A stretch of DNA of 47,877 nt from JBBDIJ01 sp040880485. GTDB lineage: Bacteria; Bacteroidota; Rhodothermia; Balneolales; Balneolaceae. The translations under genes and the position numbers were made by a program. Where the stretch lies: contig JBBDIJ010000003.1 in the NCBI GenBank assembly GCA_040880485.1, positions 1 to 47,877 on the forward strand, read 5' to 3'. Below are positions 35,294-43,842 of this stretch, one piece after another. Within the stretch, counting starts at the first letter, position 1. Each line of letters starts with the position of its first letter. The notes beneath the pieces are model-generated. The model did no database searches. It was not told the origin of the DNA and worked only from the letters and a program-made list of their open reading frames with translations.

Positions 35294-37384
35294 ATGGCCG
35301 GATCAACAGACAGGATCAAATATGGCTTCCATTTCTACATCATCTGCTGTCTTCTCTACTTCCTCCCCGCCATCGGGCTGGCTCAGGAGCAGAGAGAAGC
35401 GGAGGGGCAGCCGACAGAGGGCAGCGCCATTGAACAGGAGCTGGAGCTTCTGGGAGAGGAGGCAGGTGAAGCCAATACCGGGCAGTGGGCCGACCGGCTC
35501 CGGGAGCTCGCCCTGCGCCCACTGAATATCAATCGGGCCGGCGCGGAGGAGTTGGCGGAGATACCGGGGCTTTCCTATACACAGGCCCGGGCGATCGTGG
35601 AGTTTCGGGAGCAGGAGCGACCCTTCGCCTCTGTACAAGAGCTGCTGGATGTGCGTGGTATCGGACCCGTTACACTGGAGAGGGCAGCCCCTTTCGTGAC
35701 AGCGGGCACCACTATGCAACGCCGCAGAGACCTCTACCTTCACCCCGGGTTCTGGACCGCTGATGAGCGATTCGAGTCGTTCATGCGGTATGGCAGAGTC
35801 CTTCAGGAGCAGGAGGGGTACCGTCGAAGCCCGGAAGAGGGGGGCTACACCGGCAGCCCGGTACGCTACTATCAGCGGGCGCGCTACAGCACCCGACATC
35901 TGTCGATAAACCTGACGCAGCAGAAAGCACCGGGAGAGCCTCTTCCCGGCCCCTCGGAGTTTGACTACACGTCGGCCCACTTTGCCATTCACGACCTGCT
36001 AAATCTGAACATGCTGGTGGTCGGAGACTACAGCGTACGGGCGGGGCAAGGGCTGCTTCTCTGGAGCGGGCGGGCATTCGGAAAGGGGAGTGACGTGACA
36101 CGAACCGCCTGGCGGGCGGAACCGGGCGTGCAGCCCTACACGTCGGCGTACGATGCGGGCTATCTTCGCGGAGTTGCATTCACCTACGGGAACCGGTTGC
36201 AGTGGACGGGTTTCATCTCCCGCCGTCGCCGGACCGCCACGGAAACAGACGATGGCACCATCCGCTTCCCGACCGAAAGCGGCCTGCACCGTACAGTTAA
36301 TGAGCGCTCCCGGCGCTACAACACGCTGCAGAGTACGGCCGGTGCACGTATTCGGTGGCAGCTCTCCTCCGGGTCTGCAGGGGTCACGGGCTATGTGAAC
36401 CGGTTTGACCCTCCGGTAGAACCGGGGCAGCAGCCCTGGAACGAACACCGTTTCCACGGAGATCGAAACCGGGCTGTTTCGGGGGATATTCGCTGGAGTC
36501 TCGGAGGGCGCTCGTGGTTTGGCGAAGCCGGAATGACAGAAAATGGCGGAACCGGCTGGATCGCGGGAATGGCTGGGCCGGTCCGCGAGGGAACAGAGAT
36601 CAGCGTCGTGGCCCGAAATTACAGCCACCGGTTTCAATCGTTCCTGGGGGGTGCGTTCGGGGAAACATCCAGTGGCCCCCGGAACGAGAGGGGGCTCTAT
36701 ATCGGGTGGCAGCAGCGGCTGGGAGAACGCACCCTGCTGCGCACCTACGCCGACCGGTTTCATTTTCCCGCCCCGCGGTTTCCCTTGAGGCAGGCGAGCA
36801 GTGGGTACGACTGGCTGCTGGAACTGGAGGTGCGCAGGCGGGCCGGCACCATCTGGCTCTTTCAGCTCCGGGAGAAGTCGCGCGAAGAGGAGGTAACCGA
36901 TGTGGAGTGGAGCGGGGAGGAGCTTCGCAGGCTGGATATGAGCCGGCGGATGAGAGCACGCATCCATCTCACCCACCAGATAGCACCGGCGGTACGCTAC
37001 CGTGCGAGGCTGGAGTGGGTGCGATCGGTGGCGCCGGAAACAAGGCCCCAATATGGGCTGCTGGTGTATCAGGACCTGCGTCTGACCAGACGGGAGGGGC
37101 TCACAATCGACGGACGGGTCACCCTCTTCATGACCGACAGTTACAGCTCAAGGGTCTATCAGTTCGAAAACGACCTGCTCTACGTGGTATCCAACACGAT
37201 GCTCTTCGACCGGGGGGCGAGGGCCTACCTGCTCTTCAACTGGCGTCCGTCGGAGTGGCTTCAACTCTGGCTGAAAGTGTCTCACACCGTCTGGTTCAAT
37301 CGTGAGACAGTAGGGAGCGGGTTGAACCGGATTGATGGAAACCGACGAAGCGATGTAGGAATACAGGCGAGAATTCGGTTTTGA
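35294..37384 (+). CDS. Helix-hairpin-helix outer-membrane barrel protein
   Basis: About 696 residues from ATG 35294 (MAGSTDRIKYGF), with a signal peptide ending LPAIGLAQ. An upstream start at 35039 would overlap the divergent T9SS substrate gene. Residues about 80-145 contain ComEA-like helix-hairpin-helix motifs (LNINRAGAEELAEIPGL, ARAIVEF, LLDVRGIGPVTLERA), which usually bind DNA without sequence specificity. The rest is a predicted beta-barrel of about 500 residues with a final strand DVGIQARIRF. Proteins combining HhH and barrel recur in Bacteroidota. A role in DNA uptake or surface assembly is a guess. It is divergent from the cohesin/dockerin gene. Confidence 0.75.
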   Translation: MAGSTDRIKYGFHFYIICCLLYFLPAIGLAQEQREAEGQPTEGSAIEQELELLGEEAGEANTGQWADRLRELALRPLNINRAGAEELAEIPGLSYTQARAIVEFREQERPFASVQELLDVRGIGPVTLERAAPFVTAGTTMQRRRDLYLHPGFWTADERFESFMRYGRVLQEQEGYRRSPEEGGYTGSPVRYYQRARYSTRHLSINLTQQKAPGEPLPGPSEFDYTSAHFAIHDLLNLNMLVVGDYSVRAGQGLLLWSGRAFGKGSDVTRTAWRAEPGVQPYTSAYDAGYLRGVAFTYGNRLQWTGFISRRRRTATETDDGTIRFPTESGLHRTVNERSRRYNTLQSTAGARIRWQLSSGSAGVTGYVNRFDPPVEPGQQPWNEHRFHGDRNRAVSGDIRWSLGGRSWFGEAGMTENGGTGWIAGMAGPVREGTEISVVARNYSHRFQSFLGGAFGETSSGPRNERGLYIGWQQRLGERTLLRTYADRFHFPAPRFPLRQASSGYDWLLELEVRRRAGTIWLFQLREKSREEEVTDVEWSGEELRRLDMSRRMRARIHLTHQIAPAVRYRARLEWVRSVAPETRPQYGLLVYQDLRLTRREGLTIDGRVTLFMTDSYSSRVYQFENDLLYVVSNTMLFDRGARAYLLFNWRPSEWLQLWLKVSHTVWFNRETVGSGLNRIDGNRRSDVGIQARIRF

Positions 37385-37450
37385 AGGGAAATGGATCTGA
37401 TACCTACTTCCCTCTAAGCAAACACAATAATTATCCATGGAAAAATATGC

Positions 37451-37597
37451 ATGAGCTTTTGGCAAGACGCTGAAAGTCGAACTGACGGAAACTGTGTATA
37501 CTCCAGGCGAATCAACATACAGCATCGGTTGGTTTATCAGGTGTTGGAGGAGAGTAAGGTCGTCAAGGTGATTCGGATGTGGACACACTATGAGTAG
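37451..37597 (+). CDS. 48-residue ORF resembling the C-terminus of a YoeB toxin
   Basis: ATG 37451 to TAG 37597 gives 48 residues. The last 33 (VYSRRINIQHRLVYQVL, EESKVVKVIRMWTHYE) match the catalytic end of Txe/YoeB-family mRNA interferases, including the SRRI, HRLVY and final HYE. Full toxins have about 85 residues, so the N-terminal half is gone. The first 15 residues do not fit the family, although the alternative frame KTLKVELT just before the match does, suggesting a frameshift. No YefM-like antitoxin precedes it. It is probably a relic; expression is possible but not shown. The stop touches the left arm of a long inverted repeat. Confidence 0.6.
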   Translation: MSFWQDAESRTDGNCVYSRRINIQHRLVYQVLEESKVVKVIRMWTHYE

Positions 37598-37670
37598 GCG
37601 CCCTGCCAGAGAAGCCGATACAAAAAGAGAGGAATCCTTCGTATTTTGTAAAAATAGCTCTGGCAGCGCC
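37597..37670. repeat. 74-bp nested imperfect inverted repeat upstream of pgk
   Basis: The arms pair as GGCG (37597-37600) with CGCC (37667-37670), CTGCCAGAG (37603-37611) with CTCTGGCAG (37658-37666), TACAAAA (37619-37625) with TTTTGTA (37644-37650), and AGGA with TCCT around the centre (about 37630-37638). A two-base bulge and two symmetric internal loops separate the paired blocks. There is no following T run, so a simple terminator is unlikely. It lies 70 bp before pgk and begins at the yoeB-like stop codon. A foldback leader, a protein-binding site or the end of a small mobile unit are possible. Confidence 0.7.
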
Positions 37671-37739
37671 CAACGACCGCATCAAGAGCATCCGGCACAA
37701 AACAGAACCCATACATAGAAACGACAAAAGAGCGACCCT

Positions 37740-38933
37740 ATGGCCAAAAAGACTTTGAAAAACGCCGACCTGAAAGGCAAAACCGTATTGATGAGAGTGG
37801 ACTTCAATGTGCCGCTCAAGGATGGAACCATTACCGACGACAACCGGATCCGTCAGGCGCTTCAATCGATCCGCTACGTTCTGGGCCAGGGAGCCAAACT
37901 GATTTTGACCAGCCACCTGGGCCGTCCGGGGGGTGAGCCCGACCCGCAGTATAGCCTGAAACCGGTGGCCGCCCATCTGGCCACACTGATAGACAACAAG
38001 GTCCACTTCGCAGAAGATTGTATCGGGGATGCCGCCGAAAGCGTCATCAAAAAGGCGAAAACGGGCGAAGTGGTGCTCCTGGAGAATGTTCGTTTTCACG
38101 CCGAAGAGAAGAAGAACGACCCGGCGTTCAGCAAAAAACTGGCGACTCATGCCGACCTCTACGTGAACGACGCTTTTGGAAGCAGCCACCGGGCGCACGC
38201 GTCGGTGGTAGGTGTGGCCGATCACCTGCAGCCAGCCGTCTCCGGCTTTCTGCTGGAGAAAGAGATCCAGTATCTGGAGGAGAGCGTGAACAACCCGAAC
38301 CGCCCCTTTACAGCCATTCTGGGGGGTGCGAAGGTGTCCGACAAAATCGGGGTCATCGACAACCTGCTAAGCAAGGTGGACTCCATTCTGATCGGCGGTG
38401 GTATGACCTACACCTTTTACCGCGCCCAGGGATTGCCGATCGGGGGCTCACTGGTGGAAGAGGAGAAGATCGATCTGGCCAAAGAGCTCATCGAACGAGC
38501 TAAAAAAGCCGGCGTCGAACTCCTGCTGCCTGTCGATTCGGTGGTAGCCAAAGCGTTTGACGACAGTGCAGAGCACAAAGTGGTAGGCCGGGATGGAATT
38601 GAAGAGGGGTGGATGGCACTGGATATCGGGCCGGAGAGCGTGAAGCTCTTCTCCGACCGGATCACCCGCTCCAAAACCGTGCTCTGGAACGGCCCAATGG
38701 GCGTCTTTGAAATGAGCAACTTTGCCAAAGGGACCTTCCAGGTAGCCGATGCGCTGGCGGAAGCGACTTCAAAGGGAGCTACCACCATCATCGGCGGTGG
38801 AGACTCGGCCGCAGCCATCAAAAAGGCGGGGCTGGAGGATAAGGTCTCTCACGTCTCTACAGGGGGCGGCGCGAGCCTGGAGTATCTGGAAGGGAAGGAG
38901 CTTCCCGGAGTCGCCTGTCTGACCGACGCATAA
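37740..38933 (+). CDS. pgk: Phosphoglycerate kinase
   Basis: This glycolytic enzyme converts 1,3-bisphosphoglycerate and ADP to 3-phosphoglycerate and ATP. It also supplies or consumes the 3-phosphoglycerate acceptor of GpgS. 397 residues, normal length. Motifs are LMRVDFNVPLKDG, LTSHLGRPGG, LLENVRFHAEEKKND, DAFGSSHRAHAS, ILGGAKVSDKIGVIDNLL, WNGPMGVFE and GGGDSAAAI, with TGGGASLEYLEGKELPGV at the end. A 74-bp inverted repeat lies upstream. DUF4835/PorD starts 4 bp after the stop, so the three genes pgk, DUF4835 and methyltransferase look like one operon. Confidence 0.97.
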   Translation: MAKKTLKNADLKGKTVLMRVDFNVPLKDGTITDDNRIRQALQSIRYVLGQGAKLILTSHLGRPGGEPDPQYSLKPVAAHLATLIDNKVHFAEDCIGDAAESVIKKAKTGEVVLLENVRFHAEEKKNDPAFSKKLATHADLYVNDAFGSSHRAHASVVGVADHLQPAVSGFLLEKEIQYLEESVNNPNRPFTAILGGAKVSDKIGVIDNLLSKVDSILIGGGMTYTFYRAQGLPIGGSLVEEEKIDLAKELIERAKKAGVELLLPVDSVVAKAFDDSAEHKVVGRDGIEEGWMALDIGPESVKLFSDRITRSKTVLWNGPMGVFEMSNFAKGTFQVADALAEATSKGATTIIGGGDSAAAIKKAGLEDKVSHVSTGGGASLEYLEGKELPGVACLTDA

Positions 38934-38937
38934 CAGA

Positions 38938-39846
38938 ATGCCGGCCGCCGCAAAACATATCCTGCTCCTGACCCTGATTGCGGCCGCAATACCGGCTGTT
39001 GCCACGGGCCAGGAGATGAACTGCAGCGTGACGATAGACGATCGTCAGGTGAGCGGAAGCGGCCACGACCATCTGCAGGATCTGGGTCCGGAGCTCACCC
39101 GGTACATAAAGGAAAACCGCTGGACGGATGACTTCTATGAGCCGCACGAGCGAATTCACTGCCAGATGCAGGTGGTTCTCACCGGCAGCAACAGCCAGTA
39201 CGACTACTCGTCGGAAGTGATCATAAGCCTCCGAAGGCCCATCTATAACGCTGTGCAGGAGACGGCCACCATCCTGCTGCGGGATGCATCATGGCACTTC
39301 AACTACATGCCGGGCCGAAGCATTCTGCGGGATAATCTGCAGTTCGATGACCTGGCCAGTTTTGTGGACTTCTACGTCTATGTAATGCTGGGGTACGACT
39401 ACGACAGCTTCTCGGAGCTGGGCGGAACCCGTTGGTTTCAGGAGGCGCTCGACATTGTGGAGCTGGCGCAGACGAGCCAGACCGCCGGGTGGGGCCGGAT
39501 CAGCGGTGCGCAACGGAACCGGTACGGCCTGATCACCGATCTCACCAGCTTTACCTACGAAGAGGTGCGCCGCGCCGTATGGATCTATCACTACCAGGGG
39601 CTGGACCGGCTCACCGAAGAACCACAAGAGGCGTACATAAGTATAGTGGATGCCATCCGGCTGATCCGGGAGAACCGGCAACGGGTGAACCGAACCTGGC
39701 TCTTCGACCTCTTTTTCGAAACCAAATACAATGAATTGGTCTCTGTTTTTCAGGGCGCGTCGGATGTCCGGCGAATGGAGGCCTACTACCTGCTTACTGA
39801 GGCCGACCCCGGCCACACAGGCACCTACGAAGTGCTGCGTTACTAA
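38938..39846 (+). CDS. DUF4835/PorD-like protein, type IX secretion associated
   Basis: A 302-residue protein with a signal peptide (HILLLTLIAAAIPAVATGQE) and the DUF4835 pattern: NCSVTIDDRQVSGSG, then LTRYIKENRWTDD, and later NLQFDDLASFVDFYVYVMLGYD. Homologues are annotated as PorD, a periplasmic T9SS component, and T9SS cargo is encoded nearby (32550). In many Bacteroidota this gene sits beside coaBC and recN; here it is tightly linked (4-bp gap) to pgk, an unusual context. The methyltransferase gene follows after 17 bp. I am confident of the family but not of its exact role. Confidence 0.82.
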   Translation: MPAAAKHILLLTLIAAAIPAVATGQEMNCSVTIDDRQVSGSGHDHLQDLGPELTRYIKENRWTDDFYEPHERIHCQMQVVLTGSNSQYDYSSEVIISLRRPIYNAVQETATILLRDASWHFNYMPGRSILRDNLQFDDLASFVDFYVYVMLGYDYDSFSELGGTRWFQEALDIVELAQTSQTAGWGRISGAQRNRYGLITDLTSFTYEEVRRAVWIYHYQGLDRLTEEPQEAYISIVDAIRLIRENRQRVNRTWLFDLFFETKYNELVSVFQGASDVRRMEAYYLLTEADPGHTGTYEVLRY

Positions 39847-39863
39847 TAAAAAACGGATGCTGA

Positions 39864-40553
39864 ATGCTGCGAATCATAGATAAACTGATAAAAAAAGATA
39901 TTCTCCTCGAAATCAGGGACATCCGCAGCCGCCAGGAGCTGCACCCCCTTCAGAAAGGCTACCTGCCCTGGAGCGGAGCATCGGTTCGACCTACCGCACT
40001 GGTCTATCTTCTCAATGAGATTGTATTGAACAACCGTCGCTGCATCGTGGAGTGCGGAGCAGGAGTGTCCACCCTCTTTATCGCACGGCTGTTCAATCAG
40101 CTCGGAGAGGGCCGGAAGCTCTACTCGATAGACCACGACGCCAACTGGCTCACCATTCTGAAGCAGGAGCTGAAGAGAGAGGGGCTGGTGGGCCAGGTCG
40201 AATTGATTCATGCCCCGCTAAAGCCGACCGATAACGGTTGGGACTCCTGGAGTGAATGGTATGATGAAAAGGTGATTGAGAAGTCCATTAAGAAAGCGAA
40301 GATCGACCTGCTCTTTGTGGACGGCCCTCCGGCCAACAAACCGGGCATTGAAATGTCGCGCTACACCGCCCTGCCGTTCTTTTTGGGCCGGATGGATGAA
40401 ACCTGTTGCGTGATACTCGATGACGCCGATCGGGAAGGAGAGAGAAAGACCGCCCGGAAATGGTCTGAAAAACTGGGGGCCGAGTTCAAAGAGCAGATCC
40501 TGAATGGTAATATTTTTGTGGGACGCAGGGGCGATTCCTACAACGTTATGTAG
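39864..40553 (+). CDS. Class I SAM-dependent methyltransferase
   Basis: A 229-residue protein with the Rossmann motif I CIVECGAGVSTLFIARLF, an acidic residue at the end of strand 2 (YSIDHDANW) and IDLLFVDGPP as strand 4, as in Methyltransf_24-type enzymes. The N-terminal helical region is rich in charged residues and has no signal peptide. The substrate cannot be inferred. It lies 17 bp after the DUF4835 gene and is probably the last gene of the pgk transcript. A structured inverted repeat follows 60 bp downstream. Confidence 0.8.
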   Translation: MLRIIDKLIKKDILLEIRDIRSRQELHPLQKGYLPWSGASVRPTALVYLLNEIVLNNRRCIVECGAGVSTLFIARLFNQLGEGRKLYSIDHDANWLTILKQELKREGLVGQVELIHAPLKPTDNGWDSWSEWYDEKVIEKSIKKAKIDLLFVDGPPANKPGIEMSRYTALPFFLGRMDETCCVILDDADREGERKTARKWSEKLGAEFKEQILNGNIFVGRRGDSYNVM

Positions 40554-40615
40554 GCGGAATCTGCCAACCATTCAAAATACTGGCCTGCACGCCACAAAAC
40601 CCGATACATTGTAAA

Positions 40616-40668
40616 CTTTAACACCATGGTTGCAAGGAAGTTCCATGATCTGTAAAAGTGTGTTAAAG
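40616..40668. repeat. Inverted repeat between methyltransferase and TonB-receptor-like gene
   Basis: The left arm CTTTAACAC (40616-40624) pairs with GTGTTAAAG (40660-40668). The adjoining CATGG (40625-40629) pairs with CCATG (40643-40647), leaving a 13-base loop and a 12-base bulge on one side. It lies about 140 bp before the next gene start. No U run follows, so it may be a regulatory hairpin or an operator rather than a standard terminator. Confidence 0.45.
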
Positions 40669-40805
40669 AGATAGTTCGGTATCCGATTTCTGTTCAATTT
40701 TCAATAACCCTGCGCCGGGATACAGAACCGGGCAGGTCATTCGATACCGGCAGGATGGAGAAGAGAGAGGGCCGGGCCTACCATGAATCAATTTCCTCTA
40801 CGCGT

Positions 40806-43775
40806 ATGAACATCCAGCAACGTCTGTTGGCGCTCGCCACACCACTGGCTCTCCTATTCGGGATGGCCTTAACTGCACACGCACAAACGTTCACGATTTC
40901 GGGGCATGTCTACACTCCGGACAGCACGGAGGAGTGGCCCGGGTTGAACCAGCAGGAGCTTCGGGAAGCTGACCTTGAAAGCCTCGAACCGCTGGAGGGA
41001 GCCAATATCGTAGTGACGCGGCTGGACGAGAGCGGGCAGCCGCTGGCCGCTGACGAGACATCGAGAGGGTCTACAAGCAATCGTGAGGGAGCTTTTACCG
41101 TCCGTAATCTGCCCCGTGGCCAATACAGGGTGGCGGTCTCCTTTATCGGTTTCTACCCCGCACTGGACACCATCGAAATTACCGACAGCCACATCGATAG
41201 CCTCCGTTATGTATTGCGCTACGACCCGGTTCAACTCGATGAATTTGAAGTGATATCACGGCGCCCCACCGTTGAGGTGGATGGCGACACTACCAATTAC
41301 CACGCAGACGGCTACCAGACCCCGCCCGACGCCAATATTCAGGATCTGATCCGGCGGATGCCCGGTTTTGTGATTGAAGATGGCAAGATTCAGGCGCAGG
41401 GAGAAGAAGTGCGCCGGGTACTGTTAGATGGAGAAGAGTTTTTCGGAGAAGATGCGGCTCTCACCCTTCAAAACCTGCCGGCCAACATTGTAGAGCAGAT
41501 ACAGGTTTATGACCGCCACAGCGATCAGGCGCAGTTCACGGGGTTTCAGGATGGAAACACGGACCGGACGCTGAACGTAGTAACGCGAAGCGGGCGCGTG
41601 AGCGGGCAGTTCGGACGGGCACAGACCGGTCTGGGCAGCCTGGAGCGCTACATGGCAGGGGGGAATTTCAACCACTTTGACGGTCAGCAGCGGATTTCGA
41701 TCATCGGGATGAGTAACAATGTGAACCAGCAGAACTTTGGGACCCAGGACATTCTGGAGCTCTCCAACGTCGGAGGTGGCGGTGGTGGAGCCGCGATGAT
41801 GGCGCGCAGCATGGGAGGGGGCGGCATGGGCGGCTTTTCGGGAACAGGCCGAAGCGGTGTGAGCACCGTTCACTCTACCGGGCTGAACTACAACGACCAG
41901 TGGGGAGACGACTGGCGTGTGAGCAGCAGCTACTTCTTTAATGCGACGGACAATCTGATGGACAGTGATCTCTCCCGGCAGTATATCACCGGGTTTTCGG
42001 CTGACCAGATCTACGGGGAGAACGCCTGGAACAACAGCGACAACTACAACCACCGGTTCAACGCGAGAATAGATGTGGACCTGGACGACCGGCGTTCATT
42101 GCTGCTGACCCCCACTTTCAGCTATCAGAGCAATAACTCTACCCGGATGGTGGATGCGCAAACCTCCAATGGTGGAACTGTGCTGATCAACGAAATATTG
42201 AGCGAAAATCTGAGCAACCAGAGCGGGTTCACCTTTAACAACAACCTGCTCTACCGGCACCGCTTCGAAACGGAGGGAAGGACCTTTTCGGCCAGCATCC
42301 GCACCTCTTATAACGACAGGGACGGCAGCCGGCTGCAGTATGACGAAACGCAGTACTATGCCGGCAGCCAGCAGAGCATCATCAACGACCAGATCCGGGA
42401 CGACATCTCCAGCGGCTGGACCCTCTCCGGGAACCTCTCTTTCACGGAGCAGCTGGGCGAGCGCAATCAGCTGATGCTCACCTATGCCCCCTCGTTTAAC
42501 GAGAATCTCTCCAATCAGGATACCTGGCGTATAGACGAGTTTCCGGGTGAGTACACCCTGCTGGATACCACTTTGACCAACCGGTACGAAAACCGGGTGA
42601 ACACCCATCAGGCGACCGGTTCCTTCCGGTTCCGGGGGGAGAACTACAACGCCAACGTAAACCTGGGCTGGCAGCACCGCACACTGAGCGGAGACCAGAC
42701 CTTCCCCTATGCGGTAGAGACTTCGCAGAGCTGGCAGAACCTGCTACCGGGGGCCACCTACCAGTACAGCTTCGAAAACAACTCACGACTGAACCTGACA
42801 TGGAACACCAGCACCCGTACTCCGTCGGCTCGTCAGCTTCAGGACGTGATAGACAACAGCAACCCGCTGCGTCTGAGCACCGGTAATCCCGGTTTGGGGC
42901 AGTCATATGATCACCGCTTTACCACCCAGATCCGAATGGCCGACCCGACGGAAGGGACGTCCATCACCGGTCGGCTCACGATGGGTTATACACAGAACAC
43001 CATCGGCAACCGTACCTTTATAGCCACCAGCGATACGTTGCTGGCCGACGGTATCCAGATGGCGCCCGGTGCACGTCTGGTCTATCCCGACAATATCGGG
43101 GACTCCTGGAACATGAGTGCCAATGTTTTTCGCGGTATGCCGTTTGACCTGATCAGCAGCAACATGAACCTGAATGCGGGGGTGAGCTACAGCTTTCGCC
43201 CCTCGTACATCGGCCAGCAGCGCAACATAGCCAATACGATCGGGCTAAGTGGGGGCGCAGCAGTGAACAGCAACATCAGCGAGAAGGTAGACTTCCGCCT
43301 CTCTTACCGGAGTACGTATAATATTGCGCAGAACACCCTTGAGATGACCCGGAACAACAACTACTACACCGGCCGGCTGGCTGCGGGCACCAACCTGATG
43401 CCGTGGGGCGGCCTGGTGCTGGCGAGTGACCTGAGCCTGGTGCACACCGAAGGAATGGGGCAGGGGTACGACCAATCCTCCACCTACTGGAACGGCGCTA
43501 TCGGCTACGGCTTTCTGGAGAACCGCGCGGCAGAGTTTCGCATCACGGTGTTCGACATCCTGGGGCAGAATGACAACATCAGCCGATCCATAACTGAAGA
43601 GTATATTCAGGACTTCCGCTCCAACGTGCTCACGCGCTATGTGCTACTGAGCTTCCGCTACAACTTCCGGAATATCAATACCGGTGGTGCAGGGGTTGGT
43701 GGCGGGGGTGGCTTCCCCGGAGGCGGTGGTTTCCCGGGTGGGGGAGGCGGCATGCGTCCAGGTGTGATTCGATAG
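40806..43775 (+). CDS. Outer-membrane beta-barrel protein with carboxypeptidase-like plug, Gly-rich
   Basis: About 989 residues from ATG 40806 (MNIQQRLLALATPLALLF), a clear signal peptide; a frame start at 40755 lies before it. An N-terminal carboxypeptidase-regulatory-like domain (ISGHVYTPDS, REGAFTVRNLPRGQYRVAVSF) leads to a plug-like domain (VRRVLLDGEEFFGED, NLPANIVEQIQVYDRHSDQAQFTGF) and a barrel of the OMP_b-brl_3 type. Two Gly-rich stretches stand out: around residues 320-350 (VGGGGGGAAMMARSMGGGG) and at the C-terminus (GGGGGFPGGGGFPGGGGGM). The family is TonB-dependent-receptor-like. No TonB box or SusD partner is seen, so the substrate is unknown. Confidence 0.85.
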   Translation: MNIQQRLLALATPLALLFGMALTAHAQTFTISGHVYTPDSTEEWPGLNQQELREADLESLEPLEGANIVVTRLDESGQPLAADETSRGSTSNREGAFTVRNLPRGQYRVAVSFIGFYPALDTIEITDSHIDSLRYVLRYDPVQLDEFEVISRRPTVEVDGDTTNYHADGYQTPPDANIQDLIRRMPGFVIEDGKIQAQGEEVRRVLLDGEEFFGEDAALTLQNLPANIVEQIQVYDRHSDQAQFTGFQDGNTDRTLNVVTRSGRVSGQFGRAQTGLGSLERYMAGGNFNHFDGQQRISIIGMSNNVNQQNFGTQDILELSNVGGGGGGAAMMARSMGGGGMGGFSGTGRSGVSTVHSTGLNYNDQWGDDWRVSSSYFFNATDNLMDSDLSRQYITGFSADQIYGENAWNNSDNYNHRFNARIDVDLDDRRSLLLTPTFSYQSNNSTRMVDAQTSNGGTVLINEILSENLSNQSGFTFNNNLLYRHRFETEGRTFSASIRTSYNDRDGSRLQYDETQYYAGSQQSIINDQIRDDISSGWTLSGNLSFTEQLGERNQLMLTYAPSFNENLSNQDTWRIDEFPGEYTLLDTTLTNRYENRVNTHQATGSFRFRGENYNANVNLGWQHRTLSGDQTFPYAVETSQSWQNLLPGATYQYSFENNSRLNLTWNTSTRTPSARQLQDVIDNSNPLRLSTGNPGLGQSYDHRFTTQIRMADPTEGTSITGRLTMGYTQNTIGNRTFIATSDTLLADGIQMAPGARLVYPDNIGDSWNMSANVFRGMPFDLISSNMNLNAGVSYSFRPSYIGQQRNIANTIGLSGGAAVNSNISEKVDFRLSYRSTYNIAQNTLEMTRNNNYYTGRLAAGTNLMPWGGLVLASDLSLVHTEGMGQGYDQSSTYWNGAIGYGFLENRAAEFRITVFDILGQNDNISRSITEEYIQDFRSNVLTRYVLLSFRYNFRNINTGGAGVGGGGGFPGGGGFPGGGGGMRPGVIR

Positions 43776-43808
43776 GGGCTGGCACCATGTGTAAGGGTTG
43801 ATCAGAAT

Positions 43809-43822
43809 AGTTGAACCGACCG
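43809..43822 (+). repeat. 14-bp direct repeat, left copy
   Basis: AGTTGAACCGACCG occurs here and again at 44463-44476. The two copies flank the small secreted-protein gene (43843-44292). They might mark a small mobile or recombined unit, or be binding sites; chance is possible. Confidence 0.4.
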
Positions 43823-43842
43823 CAGTACTCAATACGAAAACC

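Noticed and set aside
35999..37051. 350-codon minus-strand open frame inside the HhH-barrel gene
   Set aside because: It is the antisense shadow of a GC-rich gene; no start context, signal or family supports it.
37597..37674. Possible integron attC site (YoeB-like ORF plus imperfect palindrome ending GCCCAAC)
   Set aside because: The terminal boxes point the wrong way: attC should begin with RYYYAAC and end with GTTRRRY, and here RYYYAAC is at the right end. There is no second recombination box or integrase in the window.
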